Part shown: in pieces, positions 1-5,289 of the stretch
Layout of the letters: each line of letters begins with the position of its first letter
Position numbering within the stretch: the first letter of the stretch is position 1
NCBI GenBank assembly: GCA_041584015.1
Contig: JBFHES010000244.1
Location: 1 to 6,927, forward strand
DNA: 6,927 nt
Reading direction: 5' to 3'
Source of the DNA: JBFHES01 sp041584015
Lineage (GTDB): Bacteria; Bacteroidota; Bacteroidia; Bacteroidales; M50B96
The notes under the pieces: model-generated
Seen by the model: only the letters and a program-made list of their open reading frames with translations
Told to the model about the DNA's origin: nothing
Databases searched by the model: none
Position numbers and translations under genes: made by a program

Positions 1-786
1 ATCATTTTTTTCTGTTGAGATGTGAATAACATCGTCAATAAGTCTTTCTCGTGTTTTGTCTAAGTACTCAACAAATTCCGATAATCCTTTTTCAGATAAG
101 AAACTATCACTCTTTTCTTCTTCACCTTCAACAATTCGATCATCTTTTAAAGTAAGGTGAATGCCGGCGTTAAGATAAGCCAGCTCACGAAGCCTTGCCG
201 CAAGTATATCGTAGTTGTATTCGGTAACAAGGAAGATGCTTTCGTCTGGTTTAAAGGTGATAATGGTTCCTGTCTTGTCGGTGCTGCCGACAGCCTTTAT
301 GTCTCCCTGAGCATTACCGATTATGTATTCTTGTTCCCAGATTTGTCCATCTCGGTGAACTGTAGCTTTAAGGTGTGTTGATAAGGCATTTACACAAGAA
401 ACACCTACACCATGCAGACCACCTGAAACTTTGTAAGAATCTTTATCGAATTTACCACCGGCGTGAAGTACAGTCATAACAACCTCCAGAGCCGACTTGC
501 CTTCTTTTTCGTGCATGTCAACCGGAATACCACGACCATCATCAGTTACTGTTATGGAGTTGTCTTTGTTAATGATTACATCTATTCGACTACAATGACC
601 TGCTAGAGCTTCATCGATTGAATTATCAACAACCTCGTAAACCAGGTGATGTAGTCCTTTGGTGCTAACATCGCCAATGTACATTGAGGGTCTTTTACGT
701 ACTGCTTCAAGACCTTCAAGAACTTGTATATTGTCTGCTGAATAATCGCCGTTCTTATTATGATTTTTGTTTTCTAAATCACTCAT
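1..786 (-). CDS. gyrB: DNA gyrase subunit B, N-terminal part (cut by window edge)
   Basis: This is the ATPase subunit of DNA gyrase, a GHKL-family enzyme that uses ATP to drive negative supercoiling with GyrA. The 262 codons present encode the ATPase domain and the beginning of the transducer domain; a full GyrB is about 650 residues, so the rest lies beyond the left edge. Visible motifs are RKRPSMYIG (30-38), the Bergerat N-box EVVDNSIDEA (51-60) with the Mg-ATP Asn55, DDGRGIP (82-88), and the glycine-rich lid SGGLHGVGVSCVNALS (from 121). HAGGKFDKDSYKVSGG is typical of GyrB; ParE is a less likely alternative. The ATG at 784-786 was chosen because the conserved core starts near residue 20 after a short polar, Asn-rich tail. 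There is no good Shine-Dalgarno sequence, which is normal for Bacteroidota. The reading frame is intact throughout. Confidence 0.97.
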   Translation of the reverse strand, partial: MSDLENKNHNKNGDYSADNIQVLEGLEAVRKRPSMYIGDVSTKGLHHLVYEVVDNSIDEALAGHCSRIDVIINKDNSITVTDDGRGIPVDMHEKEGKSALEVVMTVLHAGGKFDKDSYKVSGGLHGVGVSCVNALSTHLKATVHRDGQIWEQEYIIGNAQGDIKAVGSTDKTGTIITFKPDESIFLVTEYNYDILAARLRELAYLNAGIHLTLKDDRIVEGEEEKSDSFLSEKGLSEFVEYLDKTRERLIDDVIHISTEKND

Positions 787-821
787 AATCAAATCTTTCT
801 AAAATCATTATTATTGGAGAC

Positions 822-829
822 CAAAAGTA
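822..829 (-). promoter_or_regulatory. Putative gyrB promoter, -7 element
   Basis: Read on the minus strand this is TACTTTTG, an exact match to the Bacteroidota primary-sigma -7 consensus TAnnTTTG. It lies 35 bp upstream of the gyrB ATG, so transcription would start about 25-32 bp before the start codon. No convincing TTTG -33 element is visible at the usual spacing, so the call rests on the -7 match and its position. The same octamer precedes the lipoprotein gene in this window. Confidence 0.55.
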
Positions 830-889
830 GTATTTTTTAGCCTTTTTTGCATGTTCTAAACCCACTAAAAAAGAACAACTTATTAACAT

Positions 890-923
890 TTTTAGCGGCT
901 TAAAGTTCAAGGCTTTTAGCGGC
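890..923. repeat. Short direct repeat TTTTAGCGGC, two copies
   Basis: The 10-mer TTTTAGCGGC occurs at 890-899 and again at 914-923, with starts 24 bp apart, in the spacer between divergent gyrB and the zinc-knuckle gene. A third, inverted partial copy (CGCTAAAA) follows at 968-975. The role is unknown; a protein binding site or remnant of a small intergenic repeat are both possible. Confidence 0.5.
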
Positions 924-975
924 ATAGTTCGCTTCTTTTTTTGCACTAATTCTATGCTTTGCTTTTTCGCTAAAA
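914..975. repeat. Interrupted inverted repeat in the gyrB upstream spacer
   Basis: The outer arms TTTTAGCG (914-921) and CGCTAAAA (968-975) and the inner arms GCATAG (922-927) and CTATGC (952-957) pair perfectly. Together they give 14 base pairs, with a 10-nt T-rich bulge (958-967) on one side and a 24-nt loop. It lies upstream of the presumed gyrB promoter and over 150 bp from the divergent gene. No ORF or RNA family was recognised in this 345-bp spacer (787-1131); besides this element it holds the gyrB promoter, the direct repeat, and a small palindrome near its right end. Confidence 0.4.
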
Positions 976-1100
976 TGTATTTGGTGCGGTTAATTGCTGG
1001 TTATTCTATTTGACTTAACTCTTTGGTTTTCGTATATTTATAAATACGCTATTGAAATGCTCTGGATTTTGGCAATTCCTGTGTGTTCTGAATATTAATA

Positions 1101-1116
1101 ATTCGGTTATCCGAAT
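1101..1116. promoter_or_regulatory. Perfect palindrome just upstream of the zinc-knuckle gene
   Basis: ATTCGG and CCGAAT are perfect inverted arms around a 4-nt TTAT centre, ending 15 bp before the ATG at 1132. It could be a repressor operator or a small hairpin near the translation start. An imperfect -7-like AAACTTTG sits at 1120-1127, between the palindrome and the ATG. If that were used, the mRNA would be almost leaderless and the palindrome would cover the promoter region. This is inference from position only. Confidence 0.4.
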
Positions 1117-1131
1117 GTAAAACTTTGTGTC

Positions 1132-1527
1132 ATGAATAATTATAAATGTCCAAAATGTCGAAGTTTCTTAAATGTGAATGATCATATTCTTTTTACCGTG
1201 ATTGGTAAGCGAGGTGAAACTGGATTAGTTATGCTGGATCAAAAGCTAGGAGATTATTCTGCAAGTTATAATGATCAGTTTGCAATTGCTGATGGCGAAA
1301 AGATAGAGTTTCGCTGTCCGGTTTGTCACGCCTACCTACATTCCGATTTTGAGAACCGCTTAGCTGAGATTCTGATGGTTGATGATAATGGCATAGAATT
1401 TAGAATTGTGTTCTCAAAAGTAAAGGGGGAGAAATCAACTTTTAGCATCCAGGGAGAATCTGTTGAGGTGTTTGGCGAACATGCAGAAAACTACATTGAT
1501 TTTGTAACTTTAAGTCAGCTCACTTAA
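1132..1527 (+). CDS. Small protein with two CxxC zinc-knuckle motifs, function unknown
   Basis: This is a 131-residue soluble protein with no signal peptide or membrane segment. Two CPxC motifs, C6-P-K-C9 and C62-P-V-C65 (followed by His66), are spaced as in a zinc ribbon whose two knuckles are joined by a long insert. The four cysteines very probably bind one zinc. The middle (about 15-60) and C-terminal parts look like alternating beta strands with GEKSTFSI near 99-106. I recognise the general type as an unnamed Bacteroidota family but know no experimentally defined role; nothing visible shows nucleic-acid binding. The ATG at 1132 lies just ahead of the first CxxC, and no Shine-Dalgarno sequence precedes it. 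The gene is divergent from gyrB and convergent with the lipoprotein gene, so it is probably monocistronic. Confidence 0.85.
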   Translation: MNNYKCPKCRSFLNVNDHILFTVIGKRGETGLVMLDQKLGDYSASYNDQFAIADGEKIEFRCPVCHAYLHSDFENRLAEILMVDDNGIEFRIVFSKVKGEKSTFSIQGESVEVFGEHAENYIDFVTLSQLT

Positions 1528-1536
1528 CTAGAGCTG
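1516..1536. terminator. Possible bidirectional terminator spanning both stop codons
   Basis: CAGCTC (1516-1521) and GAGCTG (1531-1536) form a perfect 6-bp GC-rich stem. The 9-nt loop contains the plus-strand TAA stop (1525-1527) and the minus-strand TAG stop (1528-1530). A T4 run follows at 1542-1545 on the plus strand; the minus side has no good T-run. As the genes abut, this is the only structure placed to end both transcripts. The short stem and weak T-tracts keep confidence low. Confidence 0.4.
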
Positions 1537-1974
1537 CTGGGTTTTCATGATGGTTTCTATTGTGTCTGATTTGTTTACACACATGTATTGCATTTCCGAT
1601 TGGCTGATCTCTATTAATTTATATATGAAAAAATTGCAGCCAATGGATACTTCAATTTCCGTAGAGTCTTCAGAAAAATGCCAGTGTCCGGTTTCTTCAA
1701 TTTTATTATCCCGCACAATTTCAAGACGGTGGTCTTTAAAAAAGATATTTGAGTTGCCGGAATGATGGTACTCCGCATTGTCATCCAGAACGGTGCCATT
1801 TATCGAGTATGAATCAATATTCCATTTCTTCATTTTGTCGCCGGCAAGCATCATTATTTTATTCGTACGTGGTTTAAATTGAGCTTCTTTTTCTTTTTTC
1901 TTCGACTGTACATTACAGCTGAAAATTAAGCCAAGTCCTATAACTATTAATAAAAACGTACTTTTAATCTGCAT
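1528..1974 (-). CDS. Small lipoprotein with probable lipocalin-like domain
   Basis: This is a 148-residue protein with a type II signal peptide: short basic start (MQIK), hydrophobic run about 5-18, and lipobox I-F-S-C with the lipidated cysteine at 20. A lysine-rich linker (23-50) follows. The rest (about 51-145) has the look of a small beta-barrel lipocalin-like domain: W51 near the start of the fold, a FFKDHRLEIV hairpin (78-87), and G-H-W-H-F (96-100). Two further cysteines (113, 132) could form a disulfide. The residues after Cys20 (NVQSKKKE) lack the acidic surface-export signal known for Bacteroidota lipoproteins, so a periplasm-facing location is more likely than the cell surface; this is inference. 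The ligand is unknown. The gene has its own promoter and appears monocistronic. Confidence 0.85.
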   Translation of the reverse strand: MQIKSTFLLIVIGLGLIFSCNVQSKKKEKEAQFKPRTNKIMMLAGDKMKKWNIDSYSINGTVLDDNAEYHHSGNSNIFFKDHRLEIVRDNKIEETGHWHFSEDSTEIEVSIGCNFFIYKLIEISQSEMQYMCVNKSDTIETIMKTQQL

Positions 1975-2003
1975 GTGCTTTCCCCAAAAAAATCAACGGA
2001 CAT

Positions 2004-2011
2004 CAAAAGTA
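2004..2011 (-). promoter_or_regulatory. Putative promoter of the lipoprotein gene, -7 element
   Basis: The minus strand reads TACTTTTG, an exact TAnnTTTG match and identical to the element before gyrB. It lies 29 bp upstream of the lipoprotein ATG. About 20 bp further upstream on the same strand is TTAG, one base off the TTTG -33 element. Position and match together make this one of the better promoter calls in the window. Confidence 0.55.
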
Positions 2012-2064
2012 TGAAATTATGCGGTGATTCACTAATTTTAAATAGCTATATTTTGCTGATAAAT

Positions 2065-2084
2065 AACATAGTTGCGACTATGTT
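2065..2084. promoter_or_regulatory. 8-bp palindrome between divergent lipoprotein and rhomboid genes
   Basis: The perfect arms AACATAGT (2065-2072) and ACTATGTT (2077-2084) flank a TGCG centre. No gene ends nearby on either strand: the lipoprotein gene starts to the left and the rhomboid gene starts to the right. A terminator role is therefore unlikely, and an operator for one or both divergent promoters fits better. It lies about 53 bp upstream of the lipoprotein -7 element. The 275-bp spacer holds no ORF of note and no clear plus-strand promoter match. Confidence 0.4.
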
Positions 2085-2237
2085 TTAATCTCATGTATTA
2101 TTCCGTTTGCATTTCTTTTGTTCAACGAATAAATAGGGATTAATTCGTGATTGACCAGTTAATTTGATGTTTGTTTATTAAGGCTTGATGTAATATTTTT
2201 AGAAGATTAAAGTTTCTCATGAATTAATCATGATGAT

Positions 2238-2241
2238 GGAG
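2238..2241 (+). promoter_or_regulatory. Shine-Dalgarno-like GGAG for the rhomboid gene
   Basis: GGAG lies 8 bp before the ATG at 2250. This is a good spacing, and it supports that start in a genome where most genes here lack such a site. Just upstream, TCATGA occurs twice (2217-2222 and 2228-2233) around ATTAA, which may fold close to the site. Confidence 0.5.
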
Positions 2242-2249
2242 ATTCGCAA

Positions 2250-2789
2250 ATGAATTATATTAAGCAAGTGCTTGTTTTTATTGGCATCTTATGGGGAGTG
2301 TTATTCCTGGATTTTATAATTCCTTTAGATTTTGCAAAACTTGGTATAATGCCCCGGTCAATAGGCGGATTGGTAGGTGTTGTTTTTCATCCTTTCCTGC
2401 ATGGAAGTCTTGGTCATTTAGCCTCAAATACAATTCCTGTGTTTGTATTATTATCGGTGCTCTATAATTTTTATACCAGAGTAGCTACACGGGTGGTTAT
2501 TTACTCGGTCTTAATTTCGGGTGTTTTGGTATGGCTATTTGGCCGAAGTGCTTATCATATTGGCGCTAGTGGACTTATTTACAGCATAGCTGCTTTTTTG
2601 GTGGCGGCAAGCTTTTATAATTTTAACCTTAAGTCATTCCTAATTGCCTTAATAATCATAATTTTGTATGGTGGCTTGGTGTGGGGGCTGTTGCCGGTTA
2701 ATCCTTATATTTCGTTCGAAGGTCACTTGTTTGGAGCAATCGCAGGTATATTTCTAGCATGGAGTTTTAGAAATGAACAATTGGAATAA
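2250..2789 (+). CDS. Rhomboid-family intramembrane serine protease
   Basis: This is a 179-residue protein that is almost entirely membrane-embedded, with about six transmembrane segments. It is the minimal rhomboid core without an extra cytoplasmic or seventh-helix domain. It has the expected catalytic features: HLASN (H56 and N60, the HxxxN oxyanion-hole motif after the FHPFLHGSLGH loop), GASG (105-108) with the nucleophile Ser107, and the catalytic His159 in EGHLFGAIAG, whose GxxxAxxG-like packing pattern is also typical. Proteases of this family cut membrane proteins within or next to a transmembrane helix. The substrate cannot be read from the sequence. The stop is 6 bp before the K+-channel gene, so the two are almost surely co-transcribed. 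Being a complete family-length protein with all key residues, it should be active. Confidence 0.94.
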   Translation: MNYIKQVLVFIGILWGVLFLDFIIPLDFAKLGIMPRSIGGLVGVVFHPFLHGSLGHLASNTIPVFVLLSVLYNFYTRVATRVVIYSVLISGVLVWLFGRSAYHIGASGLIYSIAAFLVAASFYNFNLKSFLIALIIIILYGGLVWGLLPVNPYISFEGHLFGAIAGIFLAWSFRNEQLE

Positions 2790-2795
2790 ATAAAA

Positions 2796-3857
2796 ATGAT
2801 TAGAGAAAAACTTAGCAAATACATTATATGGATTCTTTTGATCATCTATCTGGTCATTATTAAATTCTTAGTTCAGGTTGAGTCTGCAGATCAGTCGGCA
2901 AACATTCAGGATTATTGGGATGGCCTTTGGTATACTGTCATTACTCTTACAACAGTTGGTTATGGCGACTTTTATCCTGTAACTGATATTGGAAAAATAT
3001 TAGGATTAGTTGTGGTGTTGAGTAGTTTAGGCTTGCTCGGCTATTTAATTGGAAATCTAACAAATAACATCAGTAATTATATGGAAAAGAAGAAAGCAGG
3101 TTATTACGGAACAAGCTTCTCTAATCACTTTGTGATTTTTGGTTGGGATAAATTTGGGCATAACGTGATTGATCAAATTGTAAAATCAGGCAGGCAAGTT
3201 GCCATAGTTACCGATGATAAAGATGATGTTACGCTAATTAAAGATCTTTATCCAGTTGAAAATGTATTTGTCTTTTTTAGTGATTTCAACAATTTCGAGG
3301 CTTTCTCAAAAGTTAATTTATCAAAGTCGGCTTCGGTATTTATTAACTTTACTGAAGATACCGAAACACTGGTGTATGCACTTAATTTAAAGAAGCATTA
3401 TGATAATTTAAACTATGTGGTTACACTAGATAATCCCGATTTGAAAGAGACATATCAAACCGTAGGTATTACGTATGCCATCTCGAAAAATGAAATTGCA
3501 TCAAAGTTAGTTGCCAGTTATATTTTCGAGCCAGACGTTGCCCATATTACCGAAGATTTAATGGCAACAACAGTTCATGAGGATGATTATGATCTGCTGG
3601 AGTATCTTGTGCTGGAAACGAATCCATATATAAACCAAGATTATTTAGATGCCTTTGTTGACCTGAAGAAAACCTACGACTGTGTATTGATGGGCATCAG
3701 CAAAAAAGACAGCGAGGGGCAAAAGCTGTTTAAAAATGCAGGGAAGGGTACAACTATTGAATTGAATGATCATCTGATTCTCATGGCAAATGGATCCGCA
3801 AAAAAAAATATAGAAAAAGTATTCGGGGTAAAAGAGGGGAAGTATATGAATCAATAA
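2796..3857 (+). CDS. Two-helix K+ channel with RCK (TrkA-N/TrkA-C) regulatory module
   Basis: This 353-residue protein begins with a two-transmembrane channel unit: TM1 about 9-26, a pore loop, selectivity filter T-V-G-Y-G-D (53-58) and TM2 about 66-90. The signature TVGYGD specifies K+ selectivity. A cytoplasmic RCK domain follows: the first strand and glycine loop HFVIFGWDKFG (111-121), then VAIVTDD (135-141) whose acidic end (Asp140) would contact a nucleotide ribose. A TrkA-C-like lobe covers about 262-348. The layout matches MthK-like, ligand-gated K+ channels that work as tetramers. The middle glycine of the usual GxGxxG is Asp118, so nucleotide binding may differ from NAD-binding TrkA. 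No Shine-Dalgarno site precedes the ATG, and the 6-bp gap after the rhomboid gene suggests translational dependence within an operon. Confidence 0.93.
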   Translation: MIREKLSKYIIWILLIIYLVIIKFLVQVESADQSANIQDYWDGLWYTVITLTTVGYGDFYPVTDIGKILGLVVVLSSLGLLGYLIGNLTNNISNYMEKKKAGYYGTSFSNHFVIFGWDKFGHNVIDQIVKSGRQVAIVTDDKDDVTLIKDLYPVENVFVFFSDFNNFEAFSKVNLSKSASVFINFTEDTETLVYALNLKKHYDNLNYVVTLDNPDLKETYQTVGITYAISKNEIASKLVASYIFEPDVAHITEDLMATTVHEDDYDLLEYLVLETNPYINQDYLDAFVDLKKTYDCVLMGISKKDSEGQKLFKNAGKGTTIELNDHLILMANGSAKKNIEKVFGVKEGKYMNQ

Positions 3858-3917
3858 ATCTACATTTCTGATTATTTCACTCTAATACTAATTCTTATAA
3901 TTCAGTAGTTTTAATGC

Positions 3918-3933
3918 ATTCTTATCGAAGAAT
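3918..3933. repeat. Palindrome between the K+-channel gene and rbfA
   Basis: ATTCTT and AAGAAT are perfect 6-bp arms around ATCG. It lies 60 bp after the channel stop and 28 bp before the rbfA -7 element. It may be a weak terminator of the rhomboid/channel operon (TTTTCTTT follows about 10 bp later) or an upstream regulatory site for rbfA. The AT-rich stem makes the terminator reading uncertain. Confidence 0.35.
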
Positions 3934-3960
3934 CGAAACTAACTTTTCTTTAAACTTTAC

Positions 3961-3968
3961 TAACTTTG
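3961..3968 (+). promoter_or_regulatory. Putative rbfA promoter, -7 element
   Basis: TAACTTTG matches the Bacteroidota consensus TAnnTTTG exactly, 54 bp before the rbfA ATG. A near copy, TAACTTTT, sits 21 bp upstream at 3940-3947. No exact TTTG -33 element is seen. It would drive rbfA and probably the methyltransferase and permease genes behind it, giving a leader of roughly 45-50 nt. Confidence 0.5.
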
Positions 3969-4009
3969 AACTTTCTTTAAGAAATAAAGTTATTGTAAGC
4001 GGTTTCCGC
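3969..4009 (+). other. Structured leader of the rbfA transcript
   Basis: Two hairpins can be drawn in the presumed 5' leader. The first pairs AACTTT (3969-3974) with AAAGTT (3986-3991), and inside it TTT (3976-3978) with AAA (3982-3984). The second pairs GCGG (3999-4002) with CCGC (4006-4009) over a TTT loop, ending 3 nt before the ribosome binding site. rbfA is cold-induced in other bacteria; whether this leader responds to temperature is only a guess. The outer bases of the first hairpin may lie at the transcription start itself. Confidence 0.35.
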
Positions 4010-4012
4010 ACT

Positions 4013-4019
4013 GGAGGAG
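4013..4019 (+). promoter_or_regulatory. Strong ribosome binding site of rbfA
   Basis: GGAGGAG ends 3 bp before the ATG at 4023, with the GGAGG core 5 bp away. It is the strongest Shine-Dalgarno sequence in the window and fixes the rbfA start. Confidence 0.75.
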
Positions 4020-4022
4020 AAA

Positions 4023-4358
4023 ATGGATTCAATTAGGCAGAGTAAAGTTTCAAGATTGTTGCAAAAGGAAATGGGACAGATGTTCCAGAAAGAGAGTGGT
4101 ACTTATGTGCCCGGAGGATTGATTACTGTAACAGTCGTAAGGGTTACCCCCGATCTGGGACTGGCTAAAGTTTACTTGAGTATTTTTCCTTCGAGTAAGG
4201 CTGATGATGCGATTGAGCTAATTAATAAATCAGCTAAAAGTTTGCGGTTTTTATTAGGTAAAGAGGTGAGACATCAATTAAGAGTGATTCCTGAATTGGC
4301 ATTCTACTTAGACGACTCACTTGATTACGCAGAGAGAATAGATGAATTGTTAAAGTAG
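4023..4358 (+). CDS. rbfA: 30S ribosome-binding factor A
   Basis: RbfA is a small KH-like protein that binds the immature 30S subunit and helps process and fold the 5' end of 16S rRNA. The 111-residue length is typical. Family hallmarks visible are the N-terminal R-Q-S-K-V-S-R-L-L-Q-K-E-M (5-17), the central VTVVRVTPDLGLAKVYLSIF segment (36-55), and the C-terminal L-R..L.K-E-V-R-H-Q-L-R-V-I-P-E-L-A-F-Y-L-D-D-S-L-D-Y-A-E-R-I-D-E-L-L block (74-110), which is almost diagnostic. It has its own promoter and a strong ribosome binding site. Downstream, after 78 bp, come a methyltransferase and a LolC/E-type permease on the same strand. As far as I recall, rbfA next to such a permease gene is common in Bacteroidota. 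Confidence 0.97.
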   Translation: MDSIRQSKVSRLLQKEMGQMFQKESGTYVPGGLITVTVVRVTPDLGLAKVYLSIFPSSKADDAIELINKSAKSLRFLLGKEVRHQLRVIPELAFYLDDSLDYAERIDELLK

Positions 4359-4407
4359 TCAAATGCATTTTACAGGTAATTGAAGTTGCTGTTCAGCGGA
4401 TAAAGCA

Positions 4408-4423
4408 TTGATACGGATATCAA
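4408..4423. repeat. Small palindrome ahead of the methyltransferase gene
   Basis: TTGATA and TATCAA are perfect arms around CGGA, ending 13 bp before the ATG at 4437. No -7 promoter match lies in this 78-bp gap, so the gene probably reads through from rbfA. The palindrome could be a hairpin near the start codon that tunes translation, or a chance occurrence in AT-rich DNA. Confidence 0.3.
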
Positions 4424-4436
4424 ATTAATTAACACA

Positions 4437-5279
4437 ATGAAGTACGATCCAATTAAACGAAGTTTAGGTAAAGTTTTTAATAATACTCCAACATTACGCA
4501 AGCTGTTTTATCGCTTACTCGATTTACTGTTGCTTAGATCATGGCACATTAAAAAGGAACTACGAATTTGGTCTAAAAAGGCCGGTGATAATATTCATAT
4601 TCTTGATGCCGGTGCCGGTTTTGGCCAGTATGTTTATGGCATGTCGAGCATGAACAAAAAATGGAAGATTACAGCAGTAGATGTTAAAACTGAGCAGATT
4701 GAAGATTGTAATAACTTTTTCACAAAAATAGATGAAGACCATCGTGTACATTTTGAGTTTGCCGATTTAACAAAATACACCAGCGAAATAAAATACGACC
4801 TTATTCTTTCTGTAGATGTAATGGAGCATATTGAAGAAGACGTATTGGTGTTTAAGAATTTTATAAAAACAATGAAGGAAGGAGCAATGCTTCTTATTTC
4901 AACTCCATCTGATCAAGGTGGATCTGATGCACATCATGATCATGATCACGATCATGACCACGATCATGGTGATGGTATTCATGGTTTTATTGATGAGCAT
5001 GTGCGCGATGGATATAATATTCAGGAGATTGAAGATAAGCTTAAAGAAGCAGGCTTCTCAAAAGTAGAAGCGCGCTACGCTTATGGTGCTCCAGGTAAAA
5101 TTTCCTGGAAACTCTCCATGAAATATCCTATTACAATGCTGAATGCTACTAAGCTGTTTTTTATTGTATTACCGTTCTATTATATAATTACCTATCCGTT
5201 TGCCTTTATCCTAAATTGGATGGATGTAAGAGGTAATCACAAAACGGGTACGGGTCTTGTAGTAAAAGCCTGGAAATAA
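4437..5279 (+). CDS. Class I SAM-dependent methyltransferase with His-Asp tract
   Basis: This 280-residue protein has a Rossmann methyltransferase core. Motif I is ILDAGAGFG (55-63), which binds the SAM methionine part. The acidic residue at the end of the second strand is in VDVK (Asp82), and AD109-110 likely contacts adenine. Motif II/III is DLILSVDVMEHIEED (121-135), and GAMLLISTPS (149-158) forms the next strand. Residues 164-177 are a histidine- and aspartate-rich tract, followed by FIDEHVRDGY (184-193). A hydrophobic stretch (about 238-260) near the C terminus suggests membrane attachment. The substrate is unknown; the UbiG/Methyltransf_11-type core does not decide between small molecule, lipid and protein. 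No Shine-Dalgarno site is seen. It lies between rbfA and a lipoprotein-release permease gene, 10 bp ahead of the latter, so co-transcription is likely. Confidence 0.9.
   Translation: MKYDPIKRSLGKVFNNTPTLRKLFYRLLDLLLLRSWHIKKELRIWSKKAGDNIHILDAGAGFGQYVYGMSSMNKKWKITAVDVKTEQIEDCNNFFTKIDEDHRVHFEFADLTKYTSEIKYDLILSVDVMEHIEEDVLVFKNFIKTMKEGAMLLISTPSDQGGSDAHHDHDHDHDHDHGDGIHGFIDEHVRDGYNIQEIEDKLKEAGFSKVEARYAYGAPGKISWKLSMKYPITMLNATKLFFIVLPFYYIITYPFAFILNWMDVRGNHKTGTGLVVKAWK
4932..4967 (+). repeat. Alternating His-Asp codon repeat inside the methyltransferase gene
   Basis: Twelve codons (residues 166-177) encode two His and then five Asp-His pairs. Both CAT/CAC and GAT/GAC are used, so the protein pattern is more regular than the DNA pattern. 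The DNA also contains a perfect 14-bp palindrome (4933-4946). The tract sits in the loop after the fifth core strand, where it could bind divalent metals such as Zn or Ni. Confidence 0.8.
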
Positions 5280-5289
5280 ATCCTAATTA

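Noticed and set aside
157..381. A 74-codon plus-strand open frame
   Set aside because: It lies wholly antisense to the well-conserved gyrB coding sequence, has no recognisable domain and a composition unlike the real genes here.
1547..1799. Open frames of 72 and 61 codons overlapping the lipoprotein gene on either strand
   Set aside because: They are shadows of the lipoprotein gene, which has a signal peptide, lipobox and promoter; the alternatives have none.
2101..2249. A promoter for the rhomboid/channel operon
   Set aside because: TTAATTTG (2159-2166) and TTCTTTTG (2113-2120) each miss TAnnTTTG by one base, and no -33 element supports either, so I did not choose one.
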